DNA of 64,000 bases from Pyronema omphalodes (Eukaryota > Ascomycota > Pezizomycetes > Pezizales > Pyronemataceae): the NCBI GenBank assembly GCA_024516155.1, contig JAJJXM010000070.1, positions 62,001-126,000 of the forward strand, given 5' to 3'. The notes beneath the pieces were generated by a model, which had not been told where the DNA came from, searched no databases, and saw only the letters and a program-made list of their open reading frames with translations. Position numbers and translations under genes: made by a program. This document shows positions 36,344 to 48,181 of the stretch, one piece after another (position 1 is the stretch's first letter; the number at the start of each line of letters is the position of its first letter).

Positions 36344-37516
36344 AGGGTGATGATTTATGGTGTTAAATATTGCGGTTTCCTCATTGGTATTTTTTGGCGT
36401 TTTTTTTTTTGTGGCGGTGTATATTATATTTTATCTTAGAAATTTAGATTCTAGAAAGGGGGGAGAAGGGAGGGAATTGTCGTGGTTGGTGGAGTTGGAA
36501 TGGAAGAAGAGCTAGGGGGGGAATATCCTGTACATATACATACCATAGTCTGAAGGATTAAAGCTGGCTATGTATTGTACTCCAAGTGCGGGCGTGATAG
36601 TCGATCTTGTAAAAGGGAAATTTTAAAGACATTCTCTAAATATTTTCACACGCAGTCTTCACGTGACCAACATCTTCGGCGCAATTTTTACCGTTCCTGA
36701 GCTATGTACAAGCGCCTTCAAACCAGAAGCATTCTGCTGTAGGAACACCAGCTACCGCCAAAGATAACCCCATTTAACAATAGATAGTATCATGTTGCAA
36801 ACCGTAGTGAACATCCAAAATGTTTTTCAAACTTCAACTCCACAATGCGTGGATGGCTTCAGGTATTGTATTATTGCATATACTTATGGCACTTTGAAGC
36901 CCTGAAGTAAATAATTTTTTGGGAAACTATAGTTTTGAAGTTGTTGAAGTTGTTATCGTTTTCAATAGCTGGGAAATGCATGAATCAACTTTCAGCGTTT
37001 CATACGCTATGCGAAGATAAAGGTAAAAAAGACAGTTCATTGGCCGGAGATCTTGCAAAATGTGGTGTTGGTGGTGGTGGCTTAAGTGTCTGAGCGTCTG
37101 TTTTTCTTTTTTTTTTCTACGACCGCGGTTCTATGGTCTAAGATGATGGTCAAAGCAAGTTTTATTTTTTTTAAGGCTTGAGCTGTAGCAGTCATAGAGA
37201 CAGGGGTACCAGGTAGGTAAGAGGGTGAATTTTAGAAAGCCTAGCCGGAGCTCCGGGCTATATGTACACCCTCCACTAGGCTATCAGCAGAACATCTCTT
37301 TCCACCAATGGATAGACAAAACTCCATCTTTCCTCCACTATTTGTATCTGACGGCCGTATCGAATTATTGACGTTAAACCACCACCAACGGTAATTGCTC
37401 ATCTTTTTTCTTCCATGATAGATTACTTGATAGTTTGCAATCCCTCTCTACGATTTAAAATGGCGATACTAACAATCCCTACAGATAGCTGAGACTTTGC
37501 AAAACTTATGGAGGTA

Positions 37517-38345
37517 ACCACACTCATATTGTACTCTACAAATACAGCAATGTCAAAACGTCTCTACATGGTGCTTGGGAAGATCTGCCACCGAACATGA
37601 TGGGTTACTGCTCTGACGATGCCGATATGGAGGCAGATGGTGGGAAAGTTAGCAAAGAGTCTCCCTGATTCGACGGTGGCAATCAACCTGGGCTCATAAT
37701 ACGATACGATTTTGGTACTTCGCTTGAGTAGCTGATAGTATTGAGGAATGGTACCCTCTCGCGATGATCATTCATTCATGTTCAGGGGACAATAACACTC
37801 ATATTTTACTCTACAATTAGAGCAATATCAAAACGTGTCTACATGGTGCTTGGGAAGATCTGCCACCGAACATGATGGGTTACTGCTCTGACGATGCCGA
37901 TATGGAGGCAGATGGTGGGAAAGTTAGCAAAGAGTCTCCCTGATTCGACGGTGGCAATCAACCTGGGCCCATAATACAATACGATTTTGATACTTCGCTT
38001 GAGTAGCTAGCAATATTGAGAAGTTTTACCCCCTCTCTATGGTCATTCATGTTGAGGAACATGATTCAAGGTTTCTTCCCGTGTTGTTTACAACTAGAGC
38101 CAACCACTTTGCGAGACACACAGTTTACGCTTGTATGATCTTGATGCTGCTCCATTTACCGCTCACAAAATTTCGAAACGTGTATCCATGGGATGTGGGA
38201 ACGCCGACCATCAATCATGATGGGCTACTGCTTTGACGATGCCACTAGAGCGGCAGTGTTTGGAAAAGGTAGTAAAGTGCTTCACTAATTGGGAGGTTTT
38301 GTTGACCTGGGTCCTGACTATGATATGATAGAGAAGAATTTGCTT
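37517..38345 (+). repeat. Tandem repeat, about 275-bp unit, three copies
   Basis: Units 1 and 2 (from about 37,517 and 37,792) are nearly identical over ACATGGTGCTTGGGAAGATC ... GCTTGAGTAGCT, with a 275-base offset. The third (to about 38,345) is strongly diverged and carries about 70 extra bases, but keeps ATGATGGG(T/C)TACTGCT(C/T)TGACGATGCC and ACCTGGG(C/T)CC. No ORF runs through the unit. Confidence 0.85.
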
Positions 38346-38659
38346 GAGGGCATTACGCTAAGCTAATTATCAATTATCAAGCATCAAGCACCAAGAACCA
38401 AGAATCAAGCATCGAGCTCCCGTAGCTGCTACCCAGCTGCTAACGATTTAATAATCATGATCATGATCTAGCAGTTAATACCTAGCAGCGCATATACGAT
38501 AAGTACATGACCATCATCAACATATCACCATTTTTTTATTCTACACAAACTTTAATTGTTCCAGCATCTTTCATGATGTATTATAACTAAATCTTAATCT
38601 AAATACAAATTCAAGTACATGTATGTACGATATCTATATGGTGTCCTATATCCATACAA

Positions 38660-38902
38660 CAGTGGAGAACTTCCCGTAAGAATATACATAGCAACGCTTT
38701 TTCTATTACATTTTCCAACAATACACAATACCATCCAATCGGTCAAGAGTTGTAACTCTGAAATTACAAAGGCATTGGGGTCCGAGACGCGCTCAATCGG
38801 GATAAGCGAAATCGTAACAATTTACGGTATCAATATGATGTAAAATGCAATAGAAAAATTGTTGCTATAGCGTGTCTATAGCCTTACGGGAAGTTCTACA
38901 GT
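38660..38902. repeat. MITE of about 240 bp, copy 1
   Basis: The terminal inverted repeats contain GAGAACTTCCCGTAAG on the left and the reverse complement CTTACGGGAAGTTCTACAG on the right. Inner AGCAACG-TTTTTCTATT words are also inverted. The element has no coding capacity. A related copy is at 57,961-58,200 and a diverged one at about 14,640. Confidence 0.75.
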
Positions 38903-39680
38903 AGCATACCCACACCACACATGCATAGATATGTACAGATACAGCTCATCCACTTCCATTTAATCTTAACAGCGTAAAAAATTCGATTGAGTTATAATTT
39001 TTCTTTTTTTTTTGGTCATTCATTCCCATTCATTAGTTTTAGTTTGAATTGGATGTGGTAAAACCGTAAATTGATCGATTCACATGGTATAAAATCCACA
39101 AAAATTCCAAACTGCGGTTACCCACCACCCACCACCCACCACCCATCAAATCACAAATCCGTCGCAACGCAACGCAAAAATGAAAACAGCAATATAAGGC
39201 GCGAGGACAAAAAAAAGTAAATACACAACCTCAACAAAAAGCAGAATTAATCCTCGCCAATCCAATCTCAAAACAAAAGAACAAAAGTAAACGAAAAAAA
39301 GAAAATGAAAGTAAACAACAGAAAGAAAAGAAAGAAAATAACAGAAAGAAAAGAAAAGAACAGTAGGAGCAGTAAAAACAGTCAGACCCAAGCCAACCCA
39401 ACCCGAATTCATCAAACATCAAAATCGCAGATTTTTTTCTTGTCCAAGCCACGCAACGCAACACAATCAAAAACAGAGGGAAAAAAAGAACACCAAACAC
39501 CAGTAATCAAGCCCTCAAAAAAAAAAAAAAAACAATAGCCAAACAAACAAACCAAATTTCAAAAACCACAAGCCGCAAAAAGCCAAGCCAAATTCAACAA
39601 ACACAATTTCAAACAAGTCCATCATACCAAATCATCCCTCATGCCACATCTCCCATCCGTCATAATATCATCAAGCATCA

Positions 39681-40847
39681 TCAAGCATCATCATCATCAT
39701 CCTGTATCCCCACTACCGCCTGAGATTCCACAGTTCTAACCATCACAGTCTGCGCACTCCTAACACTATTCCCACTAACCTGTCTCATTTGTGGTTCTTT
39801 TTCCTTATCCTTCCCTCTCTTCCCTCTTTTTGGAGGTTTCGGACTGGAACTCCCACTTGCGGTTCTTGAGCCTAGTAATGGGGTTGTTGGAGCACTGGAG
39901 TAGCCTCTTTCCTGGTGGAGGTTTGCTCCAAGATGAACATTGGTTAGGGTTTTTGTGTCGTCTTCTAGGTCTCTAGGAGACCGCGATCGAGACTTCCCTG
40001 GGTCCCGGAAGTCTAGTAGATCTTCCTCTTCCGCTGCGTCTTTTAATATGCCTTCGCCTTCGGTTTCGTCTCCTTCGTCCCCATCGTGGACTTCGTCACG
40101 GAAAAATCCCCGTGTAGGAGTTTCCAGCCCCAATCCCAATCCCCGCTCCCAACCATCATCCCCTAACACAACCGCATCATCCAGCTCATCTTCACTCGGC
40201 CAAATCTCACCCCTTGACCTAAGACTATCCCCGGAGTCACCCAGACTACTATCCGTAGCACTTCTTCTCCTCCCTCTCTGGGGATGTTCTTGAAGATTCG
40301 CCGCCGAGGGTTTATATTTCATCCCCTTCCTGCCAAACCTACTTAAGAATCCCAGATAAGAAGTCCCCGGAATCACCGTCGGATCCTCTTTTTTCGTTTC
40401 CGCCCTCTTAACCGGCGGTTGCGACAACGCCAACGGCAACGGCAAAGTTCCATAGCTAGGATAAACCATCCTCTCCCGTTCCGGCGGGGCTAAACCAACA
40501 GCTCCAGTCCCTGCTAGCAAGCGATCAAGTTCATCAGTTCCCCAACGGAAGATACCATTCCCTCCTACACCGGAGCTTGGGCCTGCACCATATCCTCCAC
40601 CACCGCCGCTGCTACCATAATGGTCGCCAAATTCATCATATTCATAAAACCCAAAGGGAAAATCAGGAGGTCGGGGGGTTGGCGGAAAACGTCGTCGCCG
40701 GGGGATACAGCTGCTGAGAGAAGAGAGACATGGCTCAATGTATCGTGAACAGATTGTGAAACAGCCGAGTCGGGTTTCGTCGGCTGCGGCTTCGAAGGCG
40801 GTGGTTAGTTGGTCGAGGTTTTGGCGGATGCGGGGGTCGTGGCGCAT
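39681..40847 (-). CDS. Hypothetical Ser/Gly/Arg-rich protein
   Basis: A 388-aa ORF without an obvious intron. The N-terminal segment (about 1-55) looks structured: MRHDPRIRQNLDQLTTAFEA followed by a Cys-containing LGCFTICSRYIEPCLSS. After that come a Gly-rich stretch (YGSSGGGGGYGAGP), acidic/Ser-rich blocks, a PQRGRRRSATDSSLGDSGDS segment with phosphosite-like RRxS words, an SRSRSPRDLEDD block and a KPPKRGKRGKDKEKE basic patch. It ends in DDDDDA. The composition predicts a largely disordered, regulated protein. I do not recognise a family and assign no function. Upstream (40,850-41,060) is Pro/Ser-coding-like in another frame, so an additional 5' exon is possible. Confidence 0.72.
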   Translation of the reverse strand: MRHDPRIRQNLDQLTTAFEAAADETRLGCFTICSRYIEPCLSSLSSCIPRRRRFPPTPRPPDFPFGFYEYDEFGDHYGSSGGGGGYGAGPSSGVGGNGIFRWGTDELDRLLAGTGAVGLAPPERERMVYPSYGTLPLPLALSQPPVKRAETKKEDPTVIPGTSYLGFLSRFGRKGMKYKPSAANLQEHPQRGRRRSATDSSLGDSGDSLRSRGEIWPSEDELDDAVVLGDDGWERGLGLGLETPTRGFFRDEVHDGDEGDETEGEGILKDAAEEEDLLDFRDPGKSRSRSPRDLEDDTKTLTNVHLGANLHQERGYSSAPTTPLLGSRTASGSSSPKPPKRGKRGKDKEKEPQMRQVSGNSVRSAQTVMVRTVESQAVVGIQDDDDDA

Positions 40848-42482
40848 TGTGGCGGGAAGGGGGAGGTGAGGGTGGACTTTGCGGGCTTCGCGGGCTTCGC
40901 GGGCTGGGCGGGTGGCGAACAGATGTAGTGAGGAAGTGAGGGGCGCGTGATGAAGCGGGGAAGATGTAAGTTGAAGAGAAAGTAGATTCCTTATAGACCA
41001 ACGCGGGGAGGAAGACGCGACGATAGAAGCAGCAGCAGCGGCGGCGGCGACGGCGTAAGGCTGAGTTCGAGTATGTAGTAAAGCAGGTGGTTGTAGATCC
41101 TATCTATAACGCGGTGCCGTGAAATGCAATGCAAAGCGATGGGATGGGGGGGGATAGGATATGATATGATATCCAGCCGCCTTGACCAGGTCAGTTTTTT
41201 TGTCGCTATAAGAAATCAATTTACGTCTTTATCTCTCTCCTGTGTTATGCGCTGCGCTGTCTGTGCTTTTCATGTGCGGGGGGATGCTGTTTTTGCGGGG
41301 ACAAGAGGTATGTATGTAGGTAGCTTTTTTCTGTCGATTGTCGCTTATCCTGTGTGTGTGTGTGCGTGTGTCTGTGCGCAGACGACTAAACAGTATGTAA
41401 TTGTATGTGTGTGTTGTTTCGTTTGTTTCGCTGTTGTCGACCGGCGATTGGCTTTGTTGGAGGTTCTCTTTTTTCTCGAAGTTGATTGATGGTCGACGGT
41501 CGTGTATGGTAGCAGCGTATGGGGTTGCCGAGAGCAAGCTGACGTGCGAGGCGCGAAGCGGAAGCGAGGTAACGCTGGGCTGGGCCTCAACCTTGCCTTT
41601 GAAGGGTCGGTTCCTGGAACGCAAGGAGGTTTCGGCGGTTTCGGGTAAACAACAAGAAAAAGTGGTTTGGGTATAAATTTCAACACAATTCGGGGAAGGA
41701 GAAAGCTTATTTCGGACCTTTACATGTGCCTATTCACGGAAAGCTTCCGAAATTCAGCTTCCCGCTACTTTTGTAAGCTACATGAGCTTCATACATAGCT
41801 CCTTCGTCTTCAGAATTTCCTAAATCAAGGCTCTGCTACCAGAATCACACCACGCAGTTACATCTCATAAGTATTTCCATTCCGTACAAATTACTAGGTA
41901 TGACAACTCGGTATTCAAGAGGCAAAAAATCTCCTACCTCCTTTTCAATCAGACTTCCGCCATCAGTGTAATCCCCATCGCAAACAGAAAAAAAAAAACA
42001 ACCAGTTAGAGAAAAAAACAATGCAATCCTCATTAGCGTTACGGACAAAGGAAAAACCAATAGTGCGTAAAAGAAAAAACAAACAAAACAGGAAGATATT
42101 GATGTGGTGTAAGATAACCTTCACGCCAAACTAACAAGTTGCATAAGGAAAGAAAACTAAAAAAAAAAAAAGAAACGCAGAAGTAAAAAAAAAAAGACGT
42201 AGCCGTAACAGATCCTTCCAGGGTATACTTTAGTCGAACCAAACCCAACCACGACACATTTTCCACCAAAAACAAGGCGCAGTAACAAATATCTGTGTTC
42301 CGATGAAAGGTAAGGAGGAGGGTGTAAATATAACAAGGAAGAAGGAGAAAAAAAAAGAACCATTCCTGATATTCTATCTAGAGTCGCGATCGGCCTGGTC
42401 TTTGTCTACTATAAGGCTCCAAACCTCCGTTTTCGCTGGGAATCATAACCGCTTCGCCATCGCTATTCCCGCCGCCATGTAT
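40848..42482. other. Intergenic region
   Basis: This region has CGG/CAG trinucleotide-rich sequence at 41,025-41,056, a GT-rich run at 41,352-41,372 and A-rich tracts at 41,985-42,200. ORFs on both strands overlap and lack motifs. No gene is called. Confidence 0.5.
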
Positions 42483-43858
42483 TCAACCGACGGTAGGGGT
42501 CACTGCGCCAGCTGATTCTCCAGCTGCGGCAGCGGCCTTTCGTACAGGTTCAAAGTAGGGGTGCTGCATGGCCTCCTTAGCGGTAAGACGCTCCTATTTA
42601 TACCATTAGCTTCTGTCTAGCAGTTACATTTCTGCTGCAGCTTCATACCTGGTGGTCGTATCTCAAAAGCTTATCCAAGAAGTCAATAGCCTCGTTGGAA
42701 ATGTAGCGCTGGTTCTCGGGGTTGACAAATAGGTGCCAGCTCTTGCGGGGGAACCTTCCAAGAATGTTGTCGTACTGCGCATCAAGCTCAATATCGTACT
42801 TGTCGAGGTAATCAAAGAGCTCCTCGGTTCCAAGAACCTTGGCAATCTTGACGAGCTGGTCGGAGTTGGAGTTTCCATGGAAGAAGGGTTCCTTGCGGAA
42901 GATCATGGATGCGAACATGGCTCCGAGGGACCAGAGATCAAGGGAGTAGTCGTATTCCTGGTAGTCGACAAGCAACTCGGGACCCTTGAAATAGCGTGAG
43001 GCAACGCGTACATTGTACTCAGTTCCTGCGTGGTAGAACTCGGCAAGACCCCAATCAATCAATCGCAGCTATATACTATTAGTCACATAGCTCTTTCGTC
43101 ATTGGTAGGTCATATTCGTACCTTGCGCTTCTCGTGATCAATCATAACGTTATGAGGCTTAACATCGCGGTGCATAATTCCCTTGGAGTGGCAGAAGTCC
43201 AATGCCTTGAGAAGCTCAAAAATGTAGTAGCGAACATCAAAGTCGGTGAACCGGGGGTAAAGAGTACGGAAATCGGTATTGTTGATGTATTCAAAGACCA
43301 GCGACGGTGTTTTGCTCTATACAGTCAGTTATGCGACTTTAGAAGCGCGGGGTTTGTGCAAGCAGTAATAAGAATCGCAAGCCTAGCAAGGCTAGCAAGC
43401 AAGCACGAAGACATAAAACATACCTGAGGGTCTCTGACGACATCCAATAAACCAACGATATTCGGTCCTCCAGATAAGTTCTGCAAGATCTTGATCTCAC
43501 GCTTTATCTTCTTCTTCTTAACCGGCTTCAAGACTTTGATAACACATTTCTGGTAGTTTGTAATATTGATTCCCTCAAAGACTTCCGAGTACTTTCCGCG
43601 GCCTAGTACGCATCCATCAGCACGTAGTCCAGCCAGGTATCTTCAACCTCCCCACACGCGACGACGAACATACCAATTTTGCGAACAACCTCATAGTTCT
43701 CTAGGACTCCCCACTGGATGTTGACAGAGTCATAGTCCCAGTAGGACCTGGGCATCCGCTGATTTACCTACATCAAAAAGTAGCAATCAGCAAGTGATCT
43801 TCAAGTTGGCGCGGGGTGGTTGGCGGCAGTTGCATACATCAGCGTAAACGCGAGCCAT
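42483..43858 (-). CDS. CKA1: Casein kinase II catalytic subunit alpha
   Basis: Six exons: 43838-43858, 43674-43767, 43424-43602, 43122-43316, 42649-43068, 42483-42593, giving 339 aa, the usual CK2-alpha length. It is an acidophilic, constitutively active Ser/Thr kinase acting in nucleus and cytosol with CK2-beta subunits. Exon 1 (MARVYAD) joins [15 protein letters not shown]. The Gly-loop is [10 protein letters not shown] and the ATP lysine lies in [13 protein letters not shown], the CK2-specific basic cluster that recognises acidic substrates. The catalytic loop is [10 protein letters not shown] (Asp149). The metal-binding triplet is DWG (Asp168), which distinguishes CK2 from the DFG of most kinases. 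The activation segment [14 protein letters not shown] and the C-terminal [14 protein letters not shown] are present. Tandem with Rpp1, same strand. Confidence 0.96.
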
Positions 43859-44542
43859 GCGGAGCGGTTGTATGTTGACACTGTTTGGGGGTTGGTCGGG
43901 AGGTAAAAGAGGAGTAAAAGATAGCTGAAGAAGTAGTACACAAGAGACCGCTTGTTTGAGCTGTGGTATGATGGGCAACGGCGGTGGGGTCGTGTGCCTG
44001 GTGGGTTGCGGTCGTCAACTAACCTAGGAGACGGCAGAAAGAGGAGTGTGGAAAGGCGATGGTCGCGGCTAGTTTGCTCCACGAAAAATCGTTCGCATGG
44101 CTTGGCACTGGGTTCGAAACACATTTTACGAAGCCACTTTGGGTGAGATGAAGGCTGAGATTTCTGTCAAATCTTCTGATCGAATTCTGATGATGTTTCT
44201 CTTTATCTTTGGCTACTCGAAACCGAGAAACATAGACCAAAAAACCAAGCAATCGCCAGCCTTCCAGTACTGCCACATGGCCCCGCCACATATCCCCAAA
44301 ATAATTGTGTAACCAAGCAACCTCAGATGACGCATGGAAACTTGCATATGTGACAGTGCAAAACGTAGGAACTATTGACAAATTCGATCATCACCGGTTC
44401 ATTATTAACCCTTCATTTCAGTCTATCAACCCTATCGCCGCCTTCATGATATCTCCATGAATTCCATTCTCATTCCGTAGAAAACCAAAATAAACGCCAT
44501 ATATTATACAAATCAAACCTAAAGCACTTTTTTATATCGCTC
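43859..44542. other. Intergenic region between CKA1 and RPP1
   Basis: This must hold the CKA1 promoter and the 3' end of the Rpp1 transcript. ORFs here are upstream extensions or chance. I see nothing else. Confidence 0.5.
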
Positions 44543-45484
44543 CTACGCCTTGACCTCCGCCTTTGCCTTCTGTGCAGCCGCCCTCTTCTCCGCCTTTGTC
44601 AACTTCTTCCCCTCCCCACCCTGACCCTGCCCTCCTTGTCCATCTTTCTGTTTCTTCCCCCCACCACCCTGTTCCCCCGCCTTCCTCTTCCTCTCCCCAT
44701 CCTCCACAACCTCAACCACCCCCTTATATCCCCTCCTCCTACTCTCAGCCTGTCTCACAACCACCCTCATCCTCCCACAAATCGCATCCCTAGCCTGTTC
44801 CTGCCCCATCCCCCAGAGGACAGCCAAATTAACAACATCCTCCGGCGCTCTAATCCCCAGCACATTCCTAGCCTCAGAGCTAATAACAATCCCTCTTCCA
44901 CCTCTCGTAGCTCTCAGCAGCATCTGTACACCAGAGATGAGATTTCTCCTAGCCTGTATATCTGCGATTCCCGCCGAGTAGCAAACCTCAAAACTTATCC
45001 CACGCAACAAAGCCGCACCCACGGTTTTATGTTTCAATGCAAAAGGTAGCCGTTGAGAAAAGTCTAGGGATATCAAATCACATTCTAGGGTTGAGCAGGC
45101 TGCGAGAAAGAGTTTTTCGGTTGTTGGACGGAGAGCTAGGATTTGGTAGGTACTGGTGAAGTTGGAGAGACGGTGGTTGGCGGATGGATCGGAGAGGGTG
45201 AGGGTAAGACGGGTTAGGAGGGAAAGTCCTGGGTGGGTTGGTAATGGTGGTGGTACTGGAAGTTGGTTGGGGAGCTTTCCGGAAAGTGAGGTGGAAAGCG
45301 CGATGGTGGTGTAGCCGACTATTGCATGGAGAAGAGGTGTTAGCTAGGTGAATAAAGGTTTTTCTGGGCGTACTGATAGTAATTAGGAATTGAGGGTCAG
45401 GAATTGCTTACGGGTAGAGAGGAAGGATAGTGTCCGAGGGAGCTCTGCTGCCGACGGCAGAGGCACGTTGAGGTCGTAGTACAT
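44543..45484 (-). CDS. RPP1: Ribonuclease P/MRP protein subunit Rpp1 (Rpp30)
   Basis: Two exons, 45412-45484 and 44543-45318, encode 282 aa. The start MYYDLNVPLPS is the conserved N-terminus of Rpp1/Rpp30 (the first strand of a PHP/TIM-barrel fold), and the junction reads FLSTLGYTTIALSTSL. Later landmarks are CDLISLDFSQRLPFALKHKTVGAALLRGISFEVCYSAGI and ARRNLISGVQMLLRATRGGRGIVISSEA, followed by RAPEDVVNLAVLWGM. The protein is a core subunit of nuclear RNase P and RNase MRP, which mature tRNA 5' ends and pre-rRNA. The C-terminal 60 residues are Lys/Gly/Gln-rich and probably disordered. ATGs upstream of 45484 (for example 45603) would add a segment in a different frame or one not seen in the family, so I use 45484. 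Confidence 0.93.
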
Positions 45485-46057
45485 ACTGGAGTTGAGGTTG
45501 AGCGCGTAGAGATGAGAAGTCGCGATGGTGGGGTGAAGTTCACGTGAGGAACGCGGTTGTTGCGTAAGGCTAGTATGGCGGCGAAGGGTGTTGCACCAAC
45601 CAAACGACGTCACTCTTGATTCTACTACACCAAATAACCTGTTTATTTAGATTGTTCAGAGACAAAGCACAATCTTGCAGCTGTGAAATATTCTGAATAA
45701 TCAAATGAGTGATAATTCGTGGAGTAAGTAACGTGGGCTACGGGAATAGTTTCAACAGATCATGGACCACTCGCAACCTAACATGAACAAACTCACGCAG
45801 AAAGAGGTGTCTTGGTCTATCATACACTACAAATGCGCCTTGGTATTGTCCCGCATCATAATCTCCAGAGTAAACCGCCATGCACTTAACCTTACAAACG
45901 CACCACACTTATCGCAAAATTAAAAAAAAAAACCGCACAAAATATAGCGCCCCAAAGACCCAAAATACAAAATGCGAAACGCCGTTAACAAAACCCGGTC
46001 GCCTTTCTGACCCAACGTAAAGAAGAAGGAAACCATGATATATATATACTAAAATGA
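45485..46057. other. Intergenic region
   Basis: Contains the Rpp1 promoter and the 3' flank of the downstream neighbour's transcript. No gene is seen. Confidence 0.5.
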
Positions 46058-47419
46058 CTATTCTCGAGGCTGTGGGGGCGAGGGCGTGTCGGACGGCGGC
46101 GGTCTGTTTTCGATATCTTTAGGCACGGTAGCGCTGTTTGGCCGCCGGGATTTCGAAAGTTCACTCTCGTCTTCTTTTGTCTTCGTTGGCTCCAGGACAT
46201 CCTTTCCTTTTCCCTTTCCACTCGGCTTCGCTTCAATCAACTTTTCAGGCATCGCCTTGCTTTTTTCGCGGACCTCCTGAGCTGCAATGAACTTCTTGGC
46301 CAAATCTTGGTTTGAATCATTCAGGACCTTCGTGGCAGCTTCAAGTTCAGAGAAAGCTTCTTCGGCTTCGATCTTGGTAGCTACACTTCGAGTGATGGAT
46401 TCTGCAGATTCGGTTGCTCGAGGCATAACTTGTTTCCTGGGCACTGGCTTACTCTTGGCTGCAAACCGTACTGACATTTTGTGAACATGGGATTTTTCGA
46501 TATTCCTAGGATCGAAGCTTCCAGTCAAATCCACGGTGATCACCATCTGGCTACTCGTGACCTGCACAATTCCATCAATGATGACATGCCCACTGGGTGG
46601 TGGTAGTTGAGCTCTGCTTTTCTTGAGATCGTCTTTCAGGTTCGTAAAGCACCATTGGGATAGATCGACACCGTATTGCACCATGTCGTTTAGGTCATTA
46701 ATCCGCTCCTCCGGGTCGGGACCAGCGGGAGTCGTAAGCTGGTCATAGATATCTAATACAGAAGACCTAATAGCATTATACATCCACTGTGGGTACAATA
46801 TTGTCGAATGCCGTAAATATTGCTGTGCAGTCATGTAACGCTCGGCATAGTCGCACTCAAACATCTTAGTTTTCGACTCTTTTCCGGCCTCCTTATTCCC
46901 TGCAGGTGGTGGTGGTGGGTTAAGGACGAATCGCAGTCCCTTCTGACGGTATCCTGGTAATGGTCCCTGGGGATAGTGAAAGTACAGCATCGAGTCTATT
47001 CTCTTTATGTGTGGTCCAAGGTTCCCCGGTAACGAAGTTTGCAGTACCTGAACAGCCTTTTGTTCGAAAATCTTTCGAACTTTGCGAGCCTTTTCCCGGT
47101 CGTTTCCAAACTGCGTGAAATGGGCTACCTCCGGATCCCCCCTCCTAAACTTTCGTGGCTCGTCCTGAACTGCGAATCCAAGTGGAATGAATATCGGCTT
47201 TCCTTCTAATCCCATGGCGCGGCCAACCCCAATTCCAATTTGACACATGACCATGCCTGCTGCCACATAGTATACCGCCTTCAGAAAGTTGTATTTCGGC
47301 GGCCGGCTGTTGACGAAGCGTACGCGGTATAGCTTTGCGGCATTTTGAGTGGTGGCTATTGAGTCGACCTTGAGCGGGAGGCGCGAGTGGGTGAGGACGG
47401 AACGTAGTCGACTCAACAT
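46058..47419 (-). CDS. Hypothetical, probably mitochondrial membrane protein
   Basis: An intronless ORF of 453 aa. The N-terminus MLSRLRSVLTHSRLPLKVDS is Arg/Leu/Ser-rich without acids, as in mitochondrial presequences. One hydrophobic segment (about 46-68, FLKAVYYVAAGMVMCQIGIG) could span a membrane. The middle (70-310) appears globular, with FIPLGFAVQDEPRKF, GPHIKRIDSMLYFHYPQGPLPGYR, a PPPPP insert and RYMTAQQYLRHSTILYPQWM. Residues 340-400 are Glu/Ala-rich and may be helical or coiled coil; the last 60 are Pro/Ser/Lys-rich. The coherent length and composition make it a real gene, but I do not recognise the family. Its neighbour upstream is the divergent Vps3844-type gene, 762 bases away. 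Confidence 0.85.
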   Translation of the reverse strand: MLSRLRSVLTHSRLPLKVDSIATTQNAAKLYRVRFVNSRPPKYNFLKAVYYVAAGMVMCQIGIGVGRAMGLEGKPIFIPLGFAVQDEPRKFRRGDPEVAHFTQFGNDREKARKVRKIFEQKAVQVLQTSLPGNLGPHIKRIDSMLYFHYPQGPLPGYRQKGLRFVLNPPPPPAGNKEAGKESKTKMFECDYAERYMTAQQYLRHSTILYPQWMYNAIRSSVLDIYDQLTTPAGPDPEERINDLNDMVQYGVDLSQWCFTNLKDDLKKSRAQLPPPSGHVIIDGIVQVTSSQMVITVDLTGSFDPRNIEKSHVHKMSVRFAAKSKPVPRKQVMPRATESAESITRSVATKIEAEEAFSELEAATKVLNDSNQDLAKKFIAAQEVREKSKAMPEKLIEAKPSGKGKGKDVLEPTKTKEDESELSKSRRPNSATVPKDIENRPPPSDTPSPPQPRE

Positions 47420-48181
47420 CGGTCAGGCTGTGTTGTGTTTTGAATGGTACTGATGCTTGGTGTGAGATGGAGGATGAAATGAGGGTGAAGGGTGTTGAAT
47501 TAGAGGGGCAATGAATGTAAATCCGCTCCACAGCTCTCCAAAGCTGATTAACCGAAACTGTCAGGTGGTGACGAGAATTTATCGGACTCCGAAGCTGTAG
47601 ACAGTTATATGCTGAGAGGATCCCCCAGAGGAAATGGCTTTCGTCAACTGCGGGAGCACCGGGAAAGAAGCAGAAGCTGCCTTAAACCTCCGGATCATGT
47701 CACAAGTGGCAAAGCTTCGAAAAACGTTTCACAAGAAGCTTTCCCGCCAAGCGCTAGCGCAGTGTTAATTGGGGATCCGCTGCAACGCCTGCAGAGCCGG
47801 GGGAAGCTCAGAGATCAGAGGCGGCAGTGGCTGTGAGCAGAGCGCTCGATTTTGGTGCTATAGATGCGGAATAATTCGCGAAGCTTGATCAAAGACAGCT
47901 CGCGCTCCATTTCCATCTGCGGATCAAACCGGTGGATGAGGCTCAAGAGTACGAAACGCGTTGCTGATCTCCACAAACCCGTAGATAATCAATCTTGATC
48001 AAGATAACGAATACCCCCTGCACGTGCAACACACATCACGCCTATGCCCAGCTCCCGCTAGGTACAACCACCTATTGAACGCAACGTCACCAATCGCGAC
48101 AACTTCAAAACAGCGCCTCTCAGCAACCCGCAGCCAACTTCACGTATAGCTGTCGTTGCGATAAAAAATCGACCTGCCAGC
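47420..48181. promoter_or_regulatory. Divergent upstream region
   Basis: 762 bases between divergent starts, holding the promoters of the mitochondrial-type gene and the Vps3844-type gene. A 75-codon ORF at 47,609-47,836 lacks motifs. Confidence 0.45.

Larger units (their letters stand above)
36344..39680. other. Long intergenic region with repeats
   Basis: 3.3 kb without a supportable gene. It contains the three-unit tandem repeat at 37,517-38,345 and a MITE at 38,660-38,902. A CAAG/CATCAAGCA-rich tract lies at 38,365-38,415, and the stretch 39,160-39,620 is A-rich low complexity. Confidence 0.5.

Noticed and set aside
41124..41686. Overlapping ORFs on both strands near 41.1-41.7 kb
   Set aside because: They come from GT/CA-rich low-complexity sequence and carry no domain.
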